A DNA stretch of 64,000 nt, taken from Arcobacter sp. (GTDB lineage: Bacteria > Campylobacterota > Campylobacteria > Campylobacterales > Arcobacteraceae). The notes beneath the pieces were generated by a model. It was not told the DNA's origin, searched no databases, and was given only the letters and a program-made list of their open reading frames with translations. The stretch lies in contig PKUJ01000006.1 in NCBI GenBank assembly GCA_002869565.1, positions 5,270-69,269 of the forward strand. The letters run 5' to 3'. The first letter of the stretch is position 1. Every line of letters starts with the position of its first letter. The position numbers and the translations under genes were made by a program. Of this stretch, positions 52,671 through 62,932 are shown in pieces.

Positions 52671-53663
52671 TTAAGAGTTGTATCTATTTAATCTTTCTTC
52701 GATATCTATATTTAAACTTGAACTTGCAGCATTAATAGCTTGATAAATTGCATTTTGAATTGCTTTATGATTTGATTTTCCATGGGCAATAATAACTGGT
52801 GCTTTTACTCCTAATAATGGAGCTCCACCATATTCTGCATAATCAACTTTTACTTTTAGGTTCTTAAATACTTTTCTCATTAAAACTGCACCTGCAATTG
52901 AAATAAGAGATCTTTTTAGATTTTTTTTAATTATTTTACCAATTGTATCTGCCACACCTTCAGCAGTTTTTAGTAAAATATTACCAATAAATCCATCACA
53001 AACAACAACATCTACAGTTCCTTTAAAGATATCACTACCTTCAACATTACCCGCAAAATTTGGAATTTTTGAAATTAATTCAAAAGCTTCTTTTGTAACT
53101 TCATTACCTTTACTTTCTTCTTCACCATTACTTAATAGGCCTACTAGAGGTTCATCAAGTTGTAATACATCTTCTGCATAAACTTGTCCCATAACAGCAA
53201 ATTCAAAAAGGTTTTTTGCATCACAATCAACATTAGCACCAACATCGAGAACTAAAGTGTTTTGGTTCTCACTTGTAGGCATTAAAGTTGCAATAGCAGG
53301 TCTACTTACGCCTTTGATTCTTCCAATTCTAAGTGTTGCTAAAGACATTGATGCTCCAGAGTGACCAGCAGAAACTACAGCATTTGCTTGTCCTTCTTTT
53401 ACTAGTTCTATAGCTTTATAAATTGTTGATTCTTTTCTTTTAAGTGCATCGGTGGCAGAGTCAGACATACTAATTACATCATTAGTATGTAAAATCTCTA
53501 TTCGATCTTTTAAGTATGAAGGAATTAGAGGTTCTAATTCGGTTCTATTTCCTACTGCAATTGCAGTGAAGTGATAATTGTGTTTTAGAGCTGCAATTAG
53601 CCCATCCATGATAGGTTTAGGACCGAAGTCCCCACCCATCGCATCAATTGCTATTTTAAGCAT
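52671..53663 (-). CDS. plsX: Phosphate acyltransferase PlsX
   Basis: 330 residues. [18 protein letters not shown] at the start, [12 protein letters not shown]-like [16 protein letters not shown] and [17 protein letters not shown] are PlsX motifs. It converts acyl-ACP to acyl phosphate for phospholipid synthesis. The rpmF stop overlaps its ATG (TAATG), giving the widely conserved rpmF-plsX-fabH order. Confidence 0.95.
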   Translation of the reverse strand: MLKIAIDAMGGDFGPKPIMDGLIAALKHNYHFTAIAVGNRTELEPLIPSYLKDRIEILHTNDVISMSDSATDALKRKESTIYKAIELVKEGQANAVVSAGHSGASMSLATLRIGRIKGVSRPAIATLMPTSENQNTLVLDVGANVDCDAKNLFEFAVMGQVYAEDVLQLDEPLVGLLSNGEEESKGNEVTKEAFELISKIPNFAGNVEGSDIFKGTVDVVVCDGFIGNILLKTAEGVADTIGKIIKKNLKRSLISIAGAVLMRKVFKNLKVKVDYAEYGGAPLLGVKAPVIIAHGKSNHKAIQNAIYQAINAASSSLNIDIEERLNRYNS

Positions 53664-53815
53664 TATGCTTTATATTCGCCAGTATTTGGGTTAACCATAT
53701 GAGGCATCTTCCAAGTTCCGTCACTATCTTTTACTGGTTTTTTTAAAGTAATTTTATAGTGAGTTCTTCTTTTAGCTGCTCTAGTATGAGATACTCTTCT
53801 CTTAGGTACTGCCAT
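53663..53815 (-). CDS. rpmF: 50S ribosomal protein L32
   Basis: 50 residues, below the ORF track's cut-off. [20 protein letters not shown] followed by [14 protein letters not shown] is bL32; no Cys pair is present, so this is the zinc-free form. AAGGAG precedes the ATG on the - strand. It lies 13 bases behind the YceD-like gene, its usual upstream neighbour. Confidence 0.95.
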   Translation of the reverse strand: MAVPKRRVSHTRAAKRRTHYKITLKKPVKDSDGTWKMPHMVNPNTGEYKA

Positions 53816-53828
53816 GTCTTCTCCTTAA

Positions 53829-54209
53829 TTAATATTCTTGTTCGACAAATCCAATATCTGCACATTTTGCACAAATATGGTAGTCACTACATATAGATGA
53901 TATTTCACTTTGAATAATTTCATCAAAATCGATTATATTATCTTCTATTTCTATAACTAAATCATCTGATTCAGAAGATTCAGCTTTATAAATACCATCA
54001 CTTAATAAAAAGTTTAACTTTTCATCTAATGCAACAGTATCGTCTTCACCGCATCTAGAACACAAAATTGGAGTGTTTCCAATTAATGCCCCGTCGATTT
54101 TGACTAAAGATGGCGATATTTTACAAAAAGTACCTTCAATTTTAACTGAATTGTAATCAGCATGGAACTCTTTTGGAGTAAATGGTACTTTTCTAAACTC
54201 TATTTTCAT
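53829..54209 (-). CDS. YceD/DUF177 family protein
   Basis: 126 residues, acidic. ILCSRCGEDDTVALDEKLNFLLS is the DUF177 core with a Cys pair, and DEIIQSEISSICSDYHICAKC ends it; CxxC pairs suggest zinc binding. The family sits in front of rpmF almost everywhere and is linked to 23S rRNA handling. It is 19 bases behind ndk. Confidence 0.82.
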   Translation of the reverse strand: MKIEFRKVPFTPKEFHADYNSVKIEGTFCKISPSLVKIDGALIGNTPILCSRCGEDDTVALDEKLNFLLSDGIYKAESSESDDLVIEIEDNIIDFDEIIQSEISSICSDYHICAKCADIGFVEQEY

Positions 54210-54228
54210 ATGAAAATTTAGCTAATTC

Positions 54229-54642
54229 TTAACAAATTTCTTTTGAAGCAAAGAAAAAGTTAATTTCAATTGCTGCATTTTCTAAAGAATCTGAACCGTG
54301 TACTGCATTTGCGTCAATTGACTCAGCAAAATCAGCTCTAATTGTACCAGCAGCAGCTTCTTTAGGGTTTGTTGCCCCCATTAAATCTCTGTTAGTACTC
54401 ATTGCATTTTCACCTTCTAGAACTGTAACTACAACAGGTCCAGAGATCATGAATTCAACTAATTCACCAAAGAAAGGTCTTTCTGAATGCACAGCATAAA
54501 ATGCTTCAGCATCAGCTTTACTTAATTGGATTTTTTTAGTTGCAGCTATTCTAAGTCCTGCTGATTCAAATCTGTCTAAGATTTTACCAACAACATTTTT
54601 TGCAACTGCATCTGGTTTGATGATTGATAACGTTTGTTCCAT
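54229..54642 (-). CDS. ndk: Nucleoside diphosphate kinase
   Basis: 137 residues, standard length. [51 protein letters not shown] and the phospho-His in [12 protein letters not shown] are present. It balances nucleoside triphosphates. First gene of the ndk-yceD-rpmF-plsX-fabH run; the strong hairpin at 54694 separates it from ferredoxin. Confidence 0.96.
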   Translation of the reverse strand: MEQTLSIIKPDAVAKNVVGKILDRFESAGLRIAATKKIQLSKADAEAFYAVHSERPFFGELVEFMISGPVVVTVLEGENAMSTNRDLMGATNPKEAAAGTIRADFAESIDANAVHGSDSLENAAIEINFFFASKEIC

Positions 54643-54693
54643 AGGTATTTTCCTCTTTTTTTTTTAAGTCGCGGATTATACCTAAAAAATAAA

Positions 54694-54727
54694 AAAAAGG
54701 CAAGTAGTAATTTACTACTTGCCTTTT
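54694..54727 (-). terminator. Terminator of the ferredoxin gene
   Basis: AAAAGGCAAGTAGTAA / TTTACTACTTGCCTTTTT is a near-perfect stem, followed on the - strand by a run of eight T. Confidence 0.88.
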
Positions 54728-54755
54728 TAAGTATAAGTTAACTAATAATCAAATA

Positions 54756-55013
54756 TTAATCTTCTACTACTGGTTGTCCGTCTACCGCACCTTCAGTTGT
54801 TGGGTTATCCCATACAATACAACCTTCAGTTGGACATGCTTCAGCACATGCTGGCTCATCATTATCACCAACACATTCAGTACATGTTTCTGGATTTACA
54901 TAATAAATATCCTCACCTGTAGGGTTCTCATCATTATCTACAATAGATTCTGTTGGACACTCGTCTAAACATGCATCACAATTAATACAAATATCAGTAA
55001 TTTTAACTGCCAT
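54756..55013 (-). CDS. 2[4Fe-4S] ferredoxin (YfhL type)
   Basis: 85 residues. The first cluster motif is CINCDACLDECP; the second, CTECVGDNDEPACAEACP, has the eight-residue insertion between the second and third Cys typical of the YfhL/Alvin ferredoxins. Highly acidic, cytosolic electron carrier of low potential. It is a single-gene transcript with strong terminator and AGGAG upstream. Confidence 0.9.
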   Translation of the reverse strand: MAVKITDICINCDACLDECPTESIVDNDENPTGEDIYYVNPETCTECVGDNDEPACAEACPTEGCIVWDNPTTEGAVDGQPVVED

Positions 55014-55289
55014 TACAACTCCTTGTTAAATTTAAGAAACTTTAGCACACAAAAAATAAATATATCTTTAAATAGCTTGTTTTAATTACTTACATAAATA
55101 GGATGTGTAGAATAAGTATAATTACAGTTATTATGAAGAATTTTGAGTTATTTATTAAATAAGGATAATTTTTTTCCTAAAATAAAACTTATCTTAAATT
55201 TAGAATCTTATATATATAACACTATTTTTTTTAAATAATTTATACTATAATTACTTCACGAAAACTTAATTATATTAAAAGGAAATTAC

Positions 55290-55886
55290 ATGTTAGTAAC
55301 AAAAAAAGCTCCGGATTTCACAGCAACAGCTGTACTTGCAGATGGTCAAATCGTTGAAGATTTTAATTTATACGATAATATTGGTGAAAAAGGTGCGGTT
55401 TTATTTTTCTACCCATTAGATTTTACTTTTGTTTGTCCATCAGAAATTATTGCATTCTCAAAAAGAATTGAAGAGTTTGAATCAAGAGGAGTTTCTGTAA
55501 TTGGTGTTTCTGTTGATTCTCAATTTTCTCACTTTGCGTGGAGAGAGACTGATGTTAATAATGGTGGAATTGGAAGAATTAAATATCCACTAGTTGCTGA
55601 CCTTTCTAAACAAATTTCAAAAGATTATGATGTATTATTTGGTGAAGCAGTTGCACTAAGAGGTTCTTTTTTAATTGACAAAGATGGAACAGTAAGACAC
55701 TCAGTAATCAATGACTTACCATTAGGAAGAAATATTGATGAAATGATCAGAATGGTAGATACAATGTTATTTACAAACGAGCATGGTGAAGTTTGTCCTG
55801 CGGGTTGGGCAAAAGGTGATGAAGGTATGAAAGCTTCAACTGAAGGAGTTGCTGAATACTTAGGTAAACATGAGGGTGATTTATAA
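55290..55886 (+). CDS. 2-Cys peroxiredoxin (AhpC/Tsa)
   Basis: 198 residues. Peroxidatic Cys in DFTFVCPSE (~residue 48), resolving Cys in GEVCPAGW (~169), and LRGSFLIDKDGTVRH. It reduces peroxides using a thioredoxin-type partner. TATAAT at 55246-55251 and AAAGGAAA before the ATG support the start. The 276 bases upstream are A/T-rich and hold no other gene. The - strand ORF over its end is a shadow. Confidence 0.93.
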   Translation: MLVTKKAPDFTATAVLADGQIVEDFNLYDNIGEKGAVLFFYPLDFTFVCPSEIIAFSKRIEEFESRGVSVIGVSVDSQFSHFAWRETDVNNGGIGRIKYPLVADLSKQISKDYDVLFGEAVALRGSFLIDKDGTVRHSVINDLPLGRNIDEMIRMVDTMLFTNEHGEVCPAGWAKGDEGMKASTEGVAEYLGKHEGDL

Positions 55887-55910
55887 TCACTATTATATAA
55901 ATATTTTATA

Positions 55911-55941
55911 AAAAAGGTGTCAACTTTTGGCACCTTTTTTT
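55911..55941 (+). terminator. Terminator after the peroxiredoxin gene
   Basis: AAAAAGGTGTCA / TGGCACCTTTTTT stem with loop ACTTT and a T-tract. Confidence 0.85.
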
Positions 55942-56070
55942 ATGCAAAAAATATAATTAATTGACAAATTCTAAAATAAAGACTAAAATTACACCACTTA
56001 AATAAATTTCTAAATAAAAACTACGAAAACTACATAACTTATATGTAAATCAAAAAAGGCAAACATACTC

Positions 56071-57414
56071 ATGGAAGAGTCAAAACCTCAAACTAAACCT
56101 AGAACTCCCAAGAATTCAAATGGTAATACTAGAAAAGCTAGAACGCATGTACCTGTTGAAGGTTATAAAATAGAGCAATTAATAGAACTTCCTTTAGAAG
56201 AACTTTTAAAAATAGCAAAAGAACTTGAAGTTGAAAATCCTCAAGAATTAAAACGACAAGATTTGATGTTTAACATTTTAAAATCACAAATTGATCAAGG
56301 TGGGTTTATTTTATTCACCGGTATTTTAGAAATAAAAGATGGTGGATTTGGATTTTTAAGAGCAATTGACGGAAATTTTTCTGATACTTCAAATGATTCA
56401 TATGTTTCAGCAACGCAGATTAGAAAATTTGCACTAAGAACGGGTGATATTGTAAGTGGACAAGTTAGACCTCCAAACAAAGATAGTGAAAAATATAATG
56501 CACTTTTAAAAATTGAAGCAATCAATTACTTACCAATCAATGAATCAAAAAATAGACCACTATTTGATAACTTAACTCCTTTATATTCTACTAATAGATT
56601 TACTTTTGAGTATGACCAAAATAGAATGACAGGTAGAATGTTGGATCTTTTTGCTCCTATGGGTAAAGGTCAAAGAGGTTTAATAGTAGCTCAACCAAAA
56701 ACTGGTAAAACAGAGTTATTAAAAGAGTTAGCACATGGTATTTCAAGAAACCATCCCGAAGCACATTTAATGGTTTTACTAATTGATGAAAGACCTGAAG
56801 AAGTTACAGATATGCAAAGAAGTGTAAAAGGAGAAGTTTATTCTTCTACTTTTGATTTGCCTGCGCATAATCACGTAAGAGTTGCAGAAATCGTAATTGA
56901 AAAAGCAAAAAGACTTGTAGAAATGAAAAAAGATGTTGTAATTTTACTTGATTCTATTACAAGATTAGCAAGAGCATACAATACAGTAACACCATCTTCT
57001 GGAAAAGTACTTTCAGGTGGAGTTGATGCAAATGCACTACACAAACCAAAAAGATTTTTTGGAGCGGCAAGAAATATAGAAGAGGGTGGTTCTTTAACTA
57101 TCATCTCAACAGCACTTATTGAAACTGGTTCAAAAATGGACGAAGTAATTTTTGAAGAGTTCAAAGGTACAGGAAACTCAGAAGTTGTATTAAGTAGAAA
57201 TGCAGCAAATAGAAGAATCTACCCAGCACTTGATATTATCAAATCAGGAACAAGAAAAGAAGAACTACTTCTAAGCCCAGAAATATTACAAAAAACTTGG
57301 ATACTAAGAAATGCAATGGCTTCAATGGATGAAGTAGAAGCATTGAAATTCTTATATTCTAAGATGCAAAAAACAAAGAATAATGAAGAGTTTTTCGCAG
57401 GTATGAACGAATAG
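56071..57414 (+). CDS. rho: Transcription termination factor Rho
   Basis: 447 residues. A charged N-terminal ~35 residues, then the Rho N-domain, the OB-fold RNA site ([12 protein letters not shown]) and the ATPase: Walker [13 protein letters not shown], Walker [18 protein letters not shown]-loop [20 protein letters not shown]. It is a hexameric RNA helicase of normal length. The stop TAG lies in the first bases of a ~140-bp repeat that recurs after hipA. Confidence 0.96.
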   Translation: MEESKPQTKPRTPKNSNGNTRKARTHVPVEGYKIEQLIELPLEELLKIAKELEVENPQELKRQDLMFNILKSQIDQGGFILFTGILEIKDGGFGFLRAIDGNFSDTSNDSYVSATQIRKFALRTGDIVSGQVRPPNKDSEKYNALLKIEAINYLPINESKNRPLFDNLTPLYSTNRFTFEYDQNRMTGRMLDLFAPMGKGQRGLIVAQPKTGKTELLKELAHGISRNHPEAHLMVLLIDERPEEVTDMQRSVKGEVYSSTFDLPAHNHVRVAEIVIEKAKRLVEMKKDVVILLDSITRLARAYNTVTPSSGKVLSGGVDANALHKPKRFFGAARNIEEGGSLTIISTALIETGSKMDEVIFEEFKGTGNSEVVLSRNAANRRIYPALDIIKSGTRKEELLLSPEILQKTWILRNAMASMDEVEALKFLYSKMQKTKNNEEFFAGMNE

Positions 57415-57551
57415 CTTTATAAATTTGTCTCTTTTTCAAAATTTCTGCGTTAGCGTAGAAATTTTGTTCGTCATGTACTTATTGTACATTCCTCAAAAAA
57501 TTTCTCCACTGCCTTGAACTTTTAAAAAATAGCCAATTTTCTAAAGCTATT
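57411..57551 (+). repeat. Intergenic repeat, copy 1 (after rho)
   Basis: It begins ATAGCTTTATAAATTTGT and ends CAATTTTCTAAAGCTATT, so the ends are inverted copies of each other. The last 46 bases (57506-57551) are identical to 59175-59220. The middle contains its own hairpin (AAAATTTCT / AGAAATTTT). It may fold as a large terminator of rho or be a small mobile repeat. Confidence 0.75.
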
Positions 57552-57689
57552 ATAGTAAAAATCAATTTTCTAAATCCCTTTTTAAACTATTAGGTTGAAA
57601 TATTTTTCTCCTACTTAAATAAGAAGTATAATTCCTATTTAAGTTTAAAATAGTTATTATAGGAAATATACTTCATATAAAGGGATATT

Positions 57690-57935
57690 TTGAATTTAAA
57701 AGATTTAGGTCAAAAAATAAAAGAATTACGAAAAAGTAAAAATATTTCACAAGCTCAATTAGAAGAGTATTCAAATATTACAAAAAGAACTATCTCTAAA
57801 ATAGAAAATGGATTTATAGAAGAAGTGGGAATAAAAAAGGTAGAGACTATACTTGATTTATTGGGTTATGAGTTTAATATTCGATTAAAAGATAGACCAA
57901 AAACTTTGGAAGAGTTGCAAGATGAAAGAAAATAA
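57690..57935 (+). CDS. hipB: HipB-like antitoxin (XRE family)
   Basis: 81 residues. Helix-turn-helix SQAQLEEYSNITKRTISKIENG and a C-terminal GYEFNIRLKDRPKTLEEL tail. It starts with TTG behind AAAGGG; no ATG is available in frame. It overlaps hipA by 14 bases. It represses the operon and neutralises the HipA kinase. Confidence 0.88.
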   Translation: MNLKDLGQKIKELRKSKNISQAQLEEYSNITKRTISKIENGFIEEVGIKKVETILDLLGYEFNIRLKDRPKTLEELQDERK

Positions 57936-59076
57936 TTTAAAAGTATTTATCAATAAAAATAGTTGTGGTAACTTATATAAAGAAGAAAACAAATTTGTCT
58001 TCAATTATAAAAATGATGCCCAAGAGATATTATCTCTAACCATGCCTATACGAGCTGAATCTTGGAGTTCAAAAAAACTACATCCGATATTTCAAATGAA
58101 TTTACCAGAGGGTGCACTAAAAGATGTAATCAGAAATCATTTTGCAAAAATAAAAACTATGGATGATATGGGTTTTTTAGAATTAATTGGTCCATATGTT
58201 CTTGGAAGAGTTAAATATAATGAAATTTTGGAAGATAATAAGATTTTACGATTAGATGAAATCTTAGAGAATAATAGTGAAAATTTATTTGAAGAGTTAC
58301 TTGAAAAGTTTGCAATCACATCTGGTGTTTCAGGAGTACAACCCAAACTACTTTTAACTGCACAAAACAAAACAACAATGAAGTTTGAACACTATATCGT
58401 GAAATCTTGGACAAATGAATATCCTCAATTGGCAATCAATGAATACTTTTGCATGAGAGCTATTCAAAATGCAAATTTACAAACAGAGGAATTTTATCTG
58501 TCAGAAGATTTATCAATGTTTGTATGTAAGAGATTTGATGTAAATGAAGATAATAGTTATTTGGGTTTTGAAGATATGTGTGTATTAACAGCTAGAGGTA
58601 CAGAAGAAAAATATGATGGTTCTTATGAAGAGATTGTAAAAGTTATAAAAGATGTGATACCTATAGAAAATAGAAAAGATACATTGAAAACATTTTTTAA
58701 AGCACTTATTATGAATCATCTATTGCAAAATGGAGATGGACATTTAAAAAATTATGGGATACTTTATAATAAAGATTTTACTGATTCAAATTTTGCACCT
58801 ATTTATGATGTGATTACAACTACTGTTTACATAAAAAAAGATATACCAGCACTCAGATTATCAGATGGTAAGTTGTGGTGGAAAAATAAAACATATAAAA
58901 ACTTTGCAAAAAACTCTTGTATGATAAACAATAAAGAGTATGAAGAAATATTATCTGAATGTAAAGAAGCCATTATTAAAACAAAAATAGAAATAGATGG
59001 TTTTAGTACTAATAAAGAAGAAGTGAGGTTATTTTTGGAGGAGTTGAAAGAGATATGGCTAGAAGAAATAAAATAG
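57922..59076 (+). CDS. hipA: HipA-like toxin kinase
   Basis: 384 residues. N-terminal PEGALKDVIRNHF and the Couple_hipA region, TSGVSGVQPKLLL (Gly-rich, with the regulatory Ser-like position), VKSWTNEYPQLAINEYFCM, catalytic loop MNHLLQNGDGHLKNYGILY and metal-binding APIYDV. HipA kinases phosphorylate glutamyl- or tryptophanyl-tRNA synthetase and stop growth. It is framed by the repeats at 57411 and 59073; the stop TAG is in the second copy. The - strand ORF is a shadow. Confidence 0.9.
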   Translation: MKENNLKVFINKNSCGNLYKEENKFVFNYKNDAQEILSLTMPIRAESWSSKKLHPIFQMNLPEGALKDVIRNHFAKIKTMDDMGFLELIGPYVLGRVKYNEILEDNKILRLDEILENNSENLFEELLEKFAITSGVSGVQPKLLLTAQNKTTMKFEHYIVKSWTNEYPQLAINEYFCMRAIQNANLQTEEFYLSEDLSMFVCKRFDVNEDNSYLGFEDMCVLTARGTEEKYDGSYEEIVKVIKDVIPIENRKDTLKTFFKALIMNHLLQNGDGHLKNYGILYNKDFTDSNFAPIYDVITTTVYIKKDIPALRLSDGKLWWKNKTYKNFAKNSCMINNKEYEEILSECKEAIIKTKIEIDGFSTNKEEVRLFLEELKEIWLEEIK

Positions 59077-59220
59077 CTCTATAAATTTGTTTCTCACGTA
59101 CTTTAGTTACGCACGAAATTTGCCTTTTGACTTTTTGTCAAAAGTTTTCTCCTGTTTCCCTACACAAAATTACCCCACTGCCTTGAACTTTTAAAAAATA
59201 GCCAATTTTCTAAAGCTATT
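59073..59220 (+). repeat. Intergenic repeat, copy 2 (after hipA)
   Basis: It begins ATAGCTCTATAAATTTGT and shares 46 identical bases with copy 1 at its end. The middle differs and has another hairpin (TTTTGAC / GTCAAAA). Confidence 0.75.
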
Positions 59221-59297
59221 TAATTAAGAACATTTTATTATTAATAATAAAAGTTTGTAACTGATATAATTATTTATTATTTAAAGAGGTTTATATT

Positions 59298-59474
59298 ATG
59301 TGTGAAAATATCTATGTTGAAAAAGACGAAAGATTAATTGTAGGTTTTATTAACTCACATGGAGAGTTAGAATATACAGAATATGAAGCAAAAGATGGTG
59401 GAGTATTTGAACTTGATGAGTCAAAAGAATATACCAAAGAAGAATTAGAAGAGTTTCTTCTTGAAAATGTATAA
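59298..59474 (+). CDS. Small acidic protein upstream of the type IV restriction enzyme
   Basis: 58 residues, below the track's limit. MCENIYVEKDERLIVGFINS then GELEYTEYEAKDGGVFELDE and KEELEEFLLENV. AAAGAGG lies before the ATG, and the stop is eight bases before the helicase start, so it is in the same operon. It is strongly acidic and could mimic DNA or regulate the nuclease; there is no recognised family. Confidence 0.65.
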   Translation: MCENIYVEKDERLIVGFINSHGELEYTEYEAKDGGVFELDESKEYTKEELEEFLLENV

Positions 59475-59482
59475 GTAATTAT

Positions 59483-62400
59483 ATGATAACAGGTGTATAT
59501 GAACAATTAATAAATAATTTAATCTCAAAAAAACTTAATAGTATAAAAGAAGAAGAATTTTATATAAAAACTTTAAAGATTGAGAAAAATGAAGCTTCAC
59601 TTATTTTAACTCAGTACTTATCCAAAATTATACATTTTTCTCTAAATTCAATTAGTGGTGAAGATTCAATAGAAAATCAAATTCAGTTGATAAATAAAAT
59701 TATATATTTACTTAAAAATGAAATTGAAAAACAAGATTTTACAGAAAACATTTTGGATATTAATACTTCTTTATTAACTGCAATACTTCCAAAAATTGAC
59801 AGTAATATAGTTGATTTTGAAAAACATTTAAAAGAAATAACTCCTTATACAGGATTAACTCAAAGTGAATTATTTACAGGGAGCAATACTGGAATTTCCT
59901 TAGAAAGTGAATTAAGAAAGGAAATACTATCTTCTAATGAAATATATTTTTTAGTTTCCTTTATTAAATGGGCGGGAATAAGAATCTTTGAAAAAGAGTT
60001 ACGAGAATTTACATCGCAAGGTAAAAAACTAAAGATAATCACAACTTCATACATGGGTGCAACAGATTTAAAAGCAGTTGAATTTTTATCCAGTTTGCCA
60101 AATACAGAAGTTAAGGTTTCATATAATACGGCAAATGAAAGGTTACATGCTAAATCATATCTCTTTTTTAGAGACACAGGATTTCATACTGGATATATTG
60201 GTTCTTCTAATATCTCAAAAAGTGCATTAACAAGTGGATTGGAATGGAACTTAAAAGTAACGACTTCTGAAATTTCTCATGTTATAGATAAATTCAAAAA
60301 AACTTTTGATACATATTGGGAAGATAAAGAATTTGAAACATTTACTAAAGCAGATAGAACTAAATTACATCAAGCACTTAAAAGTAGTGGAATAAAAGAT
60401 AAAAATATTGCTAGTACTTATTTTGAGCTAAAACCTTTTCATTATCAAGAGGAAATCTTAGCGCAATTGGAAGCTCAAAGAGAGATACATAATAGATTTA
60501 GAAATTTAATAGTTGCTGCAACTGGAACTGGAAAAACAGTTATAAGTGCATTTGACTATAAAAGATTTAAAAGTAAAAATATTAAAGCTAGATTACTTTT
60601 TGTAGCTCATAGAAAAGAGATATTAAAACAAGCATTAGCAACTTTTCGAGGAGTTTTAAGAGATAACAATTTTGGTGAACTTTGGGTTGATGGAGAAACT
60701 GCAATATCAAATGAACACCTTTTTGTTTCTGTCCAAACTTTACAAAATAATATTGGTAATTTAAGTTTATCAAAAGAGTATTATGATTTTATTATTATTG
60801 ATGAAGTTCATCATATCGCTGCAAATAGTTATAGACCTATATTAGAAAAATTTAATCCTAAAATTTTATTGGGATTAACAGCAACTCCTGAGAGAATGGA
60901 TAATGAAAATATTTTATCGGATTTTTGTGATGTAATTGCATCTGAAATCAGACTTCCAGAGGCATTAAATAGGAAACTACTTTGCCCTTTTCAATATTTT
61001 GGAATAAGTGATAGTATAGATTTAAAAAATATTAAATGGCAAAATGGAAAGTATTCACAAACTGAATTGACAGAAGCTTACAATAAAGGAAATAGAGTTG
61101 GTGAAATTATTTCAAAATGTGAAGAATATTTAACAAATATTAATGAAGTTATAGCTCTGGGTTTTTGTGTATCAAAAGAACATGCAAAATTTATGAGTGA
61201 AAAATTTAATGAAGTGGGGTTAAAATCTAATTATTTAGTTAGTGGAGATACCTCTAGAGAAATAAGAGATAATATAAAAAGAAGTTTATTATCAAAAGAG
61301 ATTAACTATCTGTTTGTTGTAGATATTTTTAATGAAGGAGTTGATATTCCTCAAATTGACACAATTTTATTTTTAAGACCAACTGAGAGTTTAACTGTCT
61401 TCTTACAACAATTGGGACGGGGATTAAGATTTTCAGATAACAAAGAGTGCTTAACAGTTTTAGATTTTGTTGGTAATGCAAGAGATGAATATGATTTTGA
61501 AGGTAAATTTAGAAGTATAATTGGAAAAACGAATAATTCTGTTAAAGAAGAGATAGAAAATGAATTTCCACATTTACCATTAGGTTGTTCAATAATATTA
61601 GAAAAGAAAGCTAAAGAACATATATTAAGTAATATTAAAAAAGCTACTATTTTAGGTAAAAACAAGTTAATAAACAAAATTATAAATTATAGAAATCATA
61701 CTCATTTACCTCTAAATATTAGTAACTTTTTGCAAATTAATCATATAGAGCCAGAAGTTATATATAAAAGAAGTAGTTTCTCTTCTTTATGCTTTGAGGC
61801 TGGAGTAATTAAAGATTATGATGACATAAATGAAATTGAGTTTACACGAACAATATTAAAAAAGTGGTTACTATCGAATTCATTAAGTTATTTTGAGTTT
61901 ATAAAAGAATTGATAGAGAATAATTTTGACTTATCAAGTTTAGAATCTGAAAATCAAAAATTAATGTTAATGATGTTTTATTATGATTTTTGGCAAAAAC
62001 CAAATTTATTCAATAATTTAGAAGAATCAATAAAAGAAATTTCACTCAATGAAATATTAATTAAAGAAATGAAAGAGATTATTGAAATTTTAATTGATAA
62101 AATAAATTACATAGAGAAAGATATAGTACTTCCATATAATGTTCCTATTAAACTTCATTCGAGATATACAAGAGAACAAATATTATCTGCATTTGGATTA
62201 AATACACTTACTAAGCAATATAGCAGTAGAGAAGGTGTATTAAATATAAAAGAAAAAAATACAGAACTGTTATTTGTTACATTAGAAAAAACAGAAGATA
62301 AATATTCTCCTACAACTATGTATGATGATTATGCAATTAGTGAAAAGCTTTTTCATTGGCAATCCCAAAACTCAACGAAACCTGATTCTCCTAAAGGAAA

Positions 62401-62617
62401 ATCATATATAAATCATGAAAAAGAAGGTAAAAATATAATCTTATTTGTAAGAGAATCTAATCATGACAAAAACAAGAATACAATGACATATATTTGTTTA
62501 GGAAAAGTCTTTTATAAATCACATTATGGAAGTCAGCCAATGAGTATAACTTGGGAATTAGAAGAAGAAATACCACCTTTTTTATGGTCAAGTATTGCAA
62601 AAATGGCAGTTGGGTAA
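59483..62617 (+). CDS. SauUSI-like type IV restriction enzyme (PLD nuclease + helicase + DUF3427)
   Basis: 1044 residues. Residues ~100-270 are a phospholipase-D-type nuclease (NERLHAKSYLFFRD ... GSSNISKSAL). The SF2 helicase follows with Walker A AATGTGKTV (~343), DEVHH (~438), TATPERMD and QQLGRGLRFS (~640). The C-terminus (TREQILSAFG, MYDDYAISEKLFHWQSQN) is DUF3427, the suspected modified-base reader. The same order defines SauUSI of Staphylococcus aureus (about 950 residues), which cuts 5-methylcytosine DNA. Cleavage of modified phage or foreign DNA is therefore the likely role. The extra ~100 residues are N-terminal. Confidence 0.87.
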   Translation: MITGVYEQLINNLISKKLNSIKEEEFYIKTLKIEKNEASLILTQYLSKIIHFSLNSISGEDSIENQIQLINKIIYLLKNEIEKQDFTENILDINTSLLTAILPKIDSNIVDFEKHLKEITPYTGLTQSELFTGSNTGISLESELRKEILSSNEIYFLVSFIKWAGIRIFEKELREFTSQGKKLKIITTSYMGATDLKAVEFLSSLPNTEVKVSYNTANERLHAKSYLFFRDTGFHTGYIGSSNISKSALTSGLEWNLKVTTSEISHVIDKFKKTFDTYWEDKEFETFTKADRTKLHQALKSSGIKDKNIASTYFELKPFHYQEEILAQLEAQREIHNRFRNLIVAATGTGKTVISAFDYKRFKSKNIKARLLFVAHRKEILKQALATFRGVLRDNNFGELWVDGETAISNEHLFVSVQTLQNNIGNLSLSKEYYDFIIIDEVHHIAANSYRPILEKFNPKILLGLTATPERMDNENILSDFCDVIASEIRLPEALNRKLLCPFQYFGISDSIDLKNIKWQNGKYSQTELTEAYNKGNRVGEIISKCEEYLTNINEVIALGFCVSKEHAKFMSEKFNEVGLKSNYLVSGDTSREIRDNIKRSLLSKEINYLFVVDIFNEGVDIPQIDTILFLRPTESLTVFLQQLGRGLRFSDNKECLTVLDFVGNARDEYDFEGKFRSIIGKTNNSVKEEIENEFPHLPLGCSIILEKKAKEHILSNIKKATILGKNKLINKIINYRNHTHLPLNISNFLQINHIEPEVIYKRSSFSSLCFEAGVIKDYDDINEIEFTRTILKKWLLSNSLSYFEFIKELIENNFDLSSLESENQKLMLMMFYYDFWQKPNLFNNLEESIKEISLNEILIKEMKEIIEILIDKINYIEKDIVLPYNVPIKLHSRYTREQILSAFGLNTLTKQYSSREGVLNIKEKNTELLFVTLEKTEDKYSPTTMYDDYAISEKLFHWQSQNSTKPDSPKGKSYINHEKEGKNIILFVRESNHDKNKNTMTYICLGKVFYKSHYGSQPMSITWELEEEIPPFLWSSIAKMAVG

Positions 62618-62840
62618 ATATAAAAAGTATTTGAAACAGTAAGAAATTAAATGTCTTTATTTTAAAATCCCAACATCTACAGAAGCCGAGCGTTTATTTT
62701 TCTCTTTTTTAGACAGGATTGATAACTGTCTGAATGTTTAAAAGTTGCATGCTGGAGTGAAACGACTAAATTTCAGAATGGACAAAATGCAAGTTTTAAT
62801 AAATGAGTTTTATCAATCAAAAAAGATAAAAATAATAAGC

Positions 62841-62932
62841 GAGGGTACCCGAAGGGCTTCGAAGCCGTTGGTGGCTTTTTGTTTTACTTTTTGCCACAAA
62901 AAAGTGAAGAAGCGGAGACCTTTAGGTCTTCA
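62841..62932. repeat. Hairpin-rich intergenic repeat
   Basis: The 367 bases between the restriction enzyme and the next gene hold no convincing gene. This part (GTACCCGAAGGGCTTCGAAG, then GTGGCTTTTTGTTTTACTTTTTGCCAC and GAGACCTTTAGGTCTT) is a string of short inverted repeats of the kind that recurs in many genomes and gives false ORFs. Upstream, AGACAG/CTGTCT (62711-62731) is a further weak hairpin. Confidence 0.5.

Noticed and set aside
57415-57690. CRISPR-like or tRNA structure after rho
   Set aside because: The repeated unit occurs only twice in the window, 1.6 kb apart, and no cloverleaf can be drawn.
59483-62617. Reading the large helicase as a type I or III restriction subunit or DISARM component
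   Set aside because: No methyltransferase or specificity gene lies nearby, and the domain order PLD - helicase - DUF3427 fits SauUSI better.
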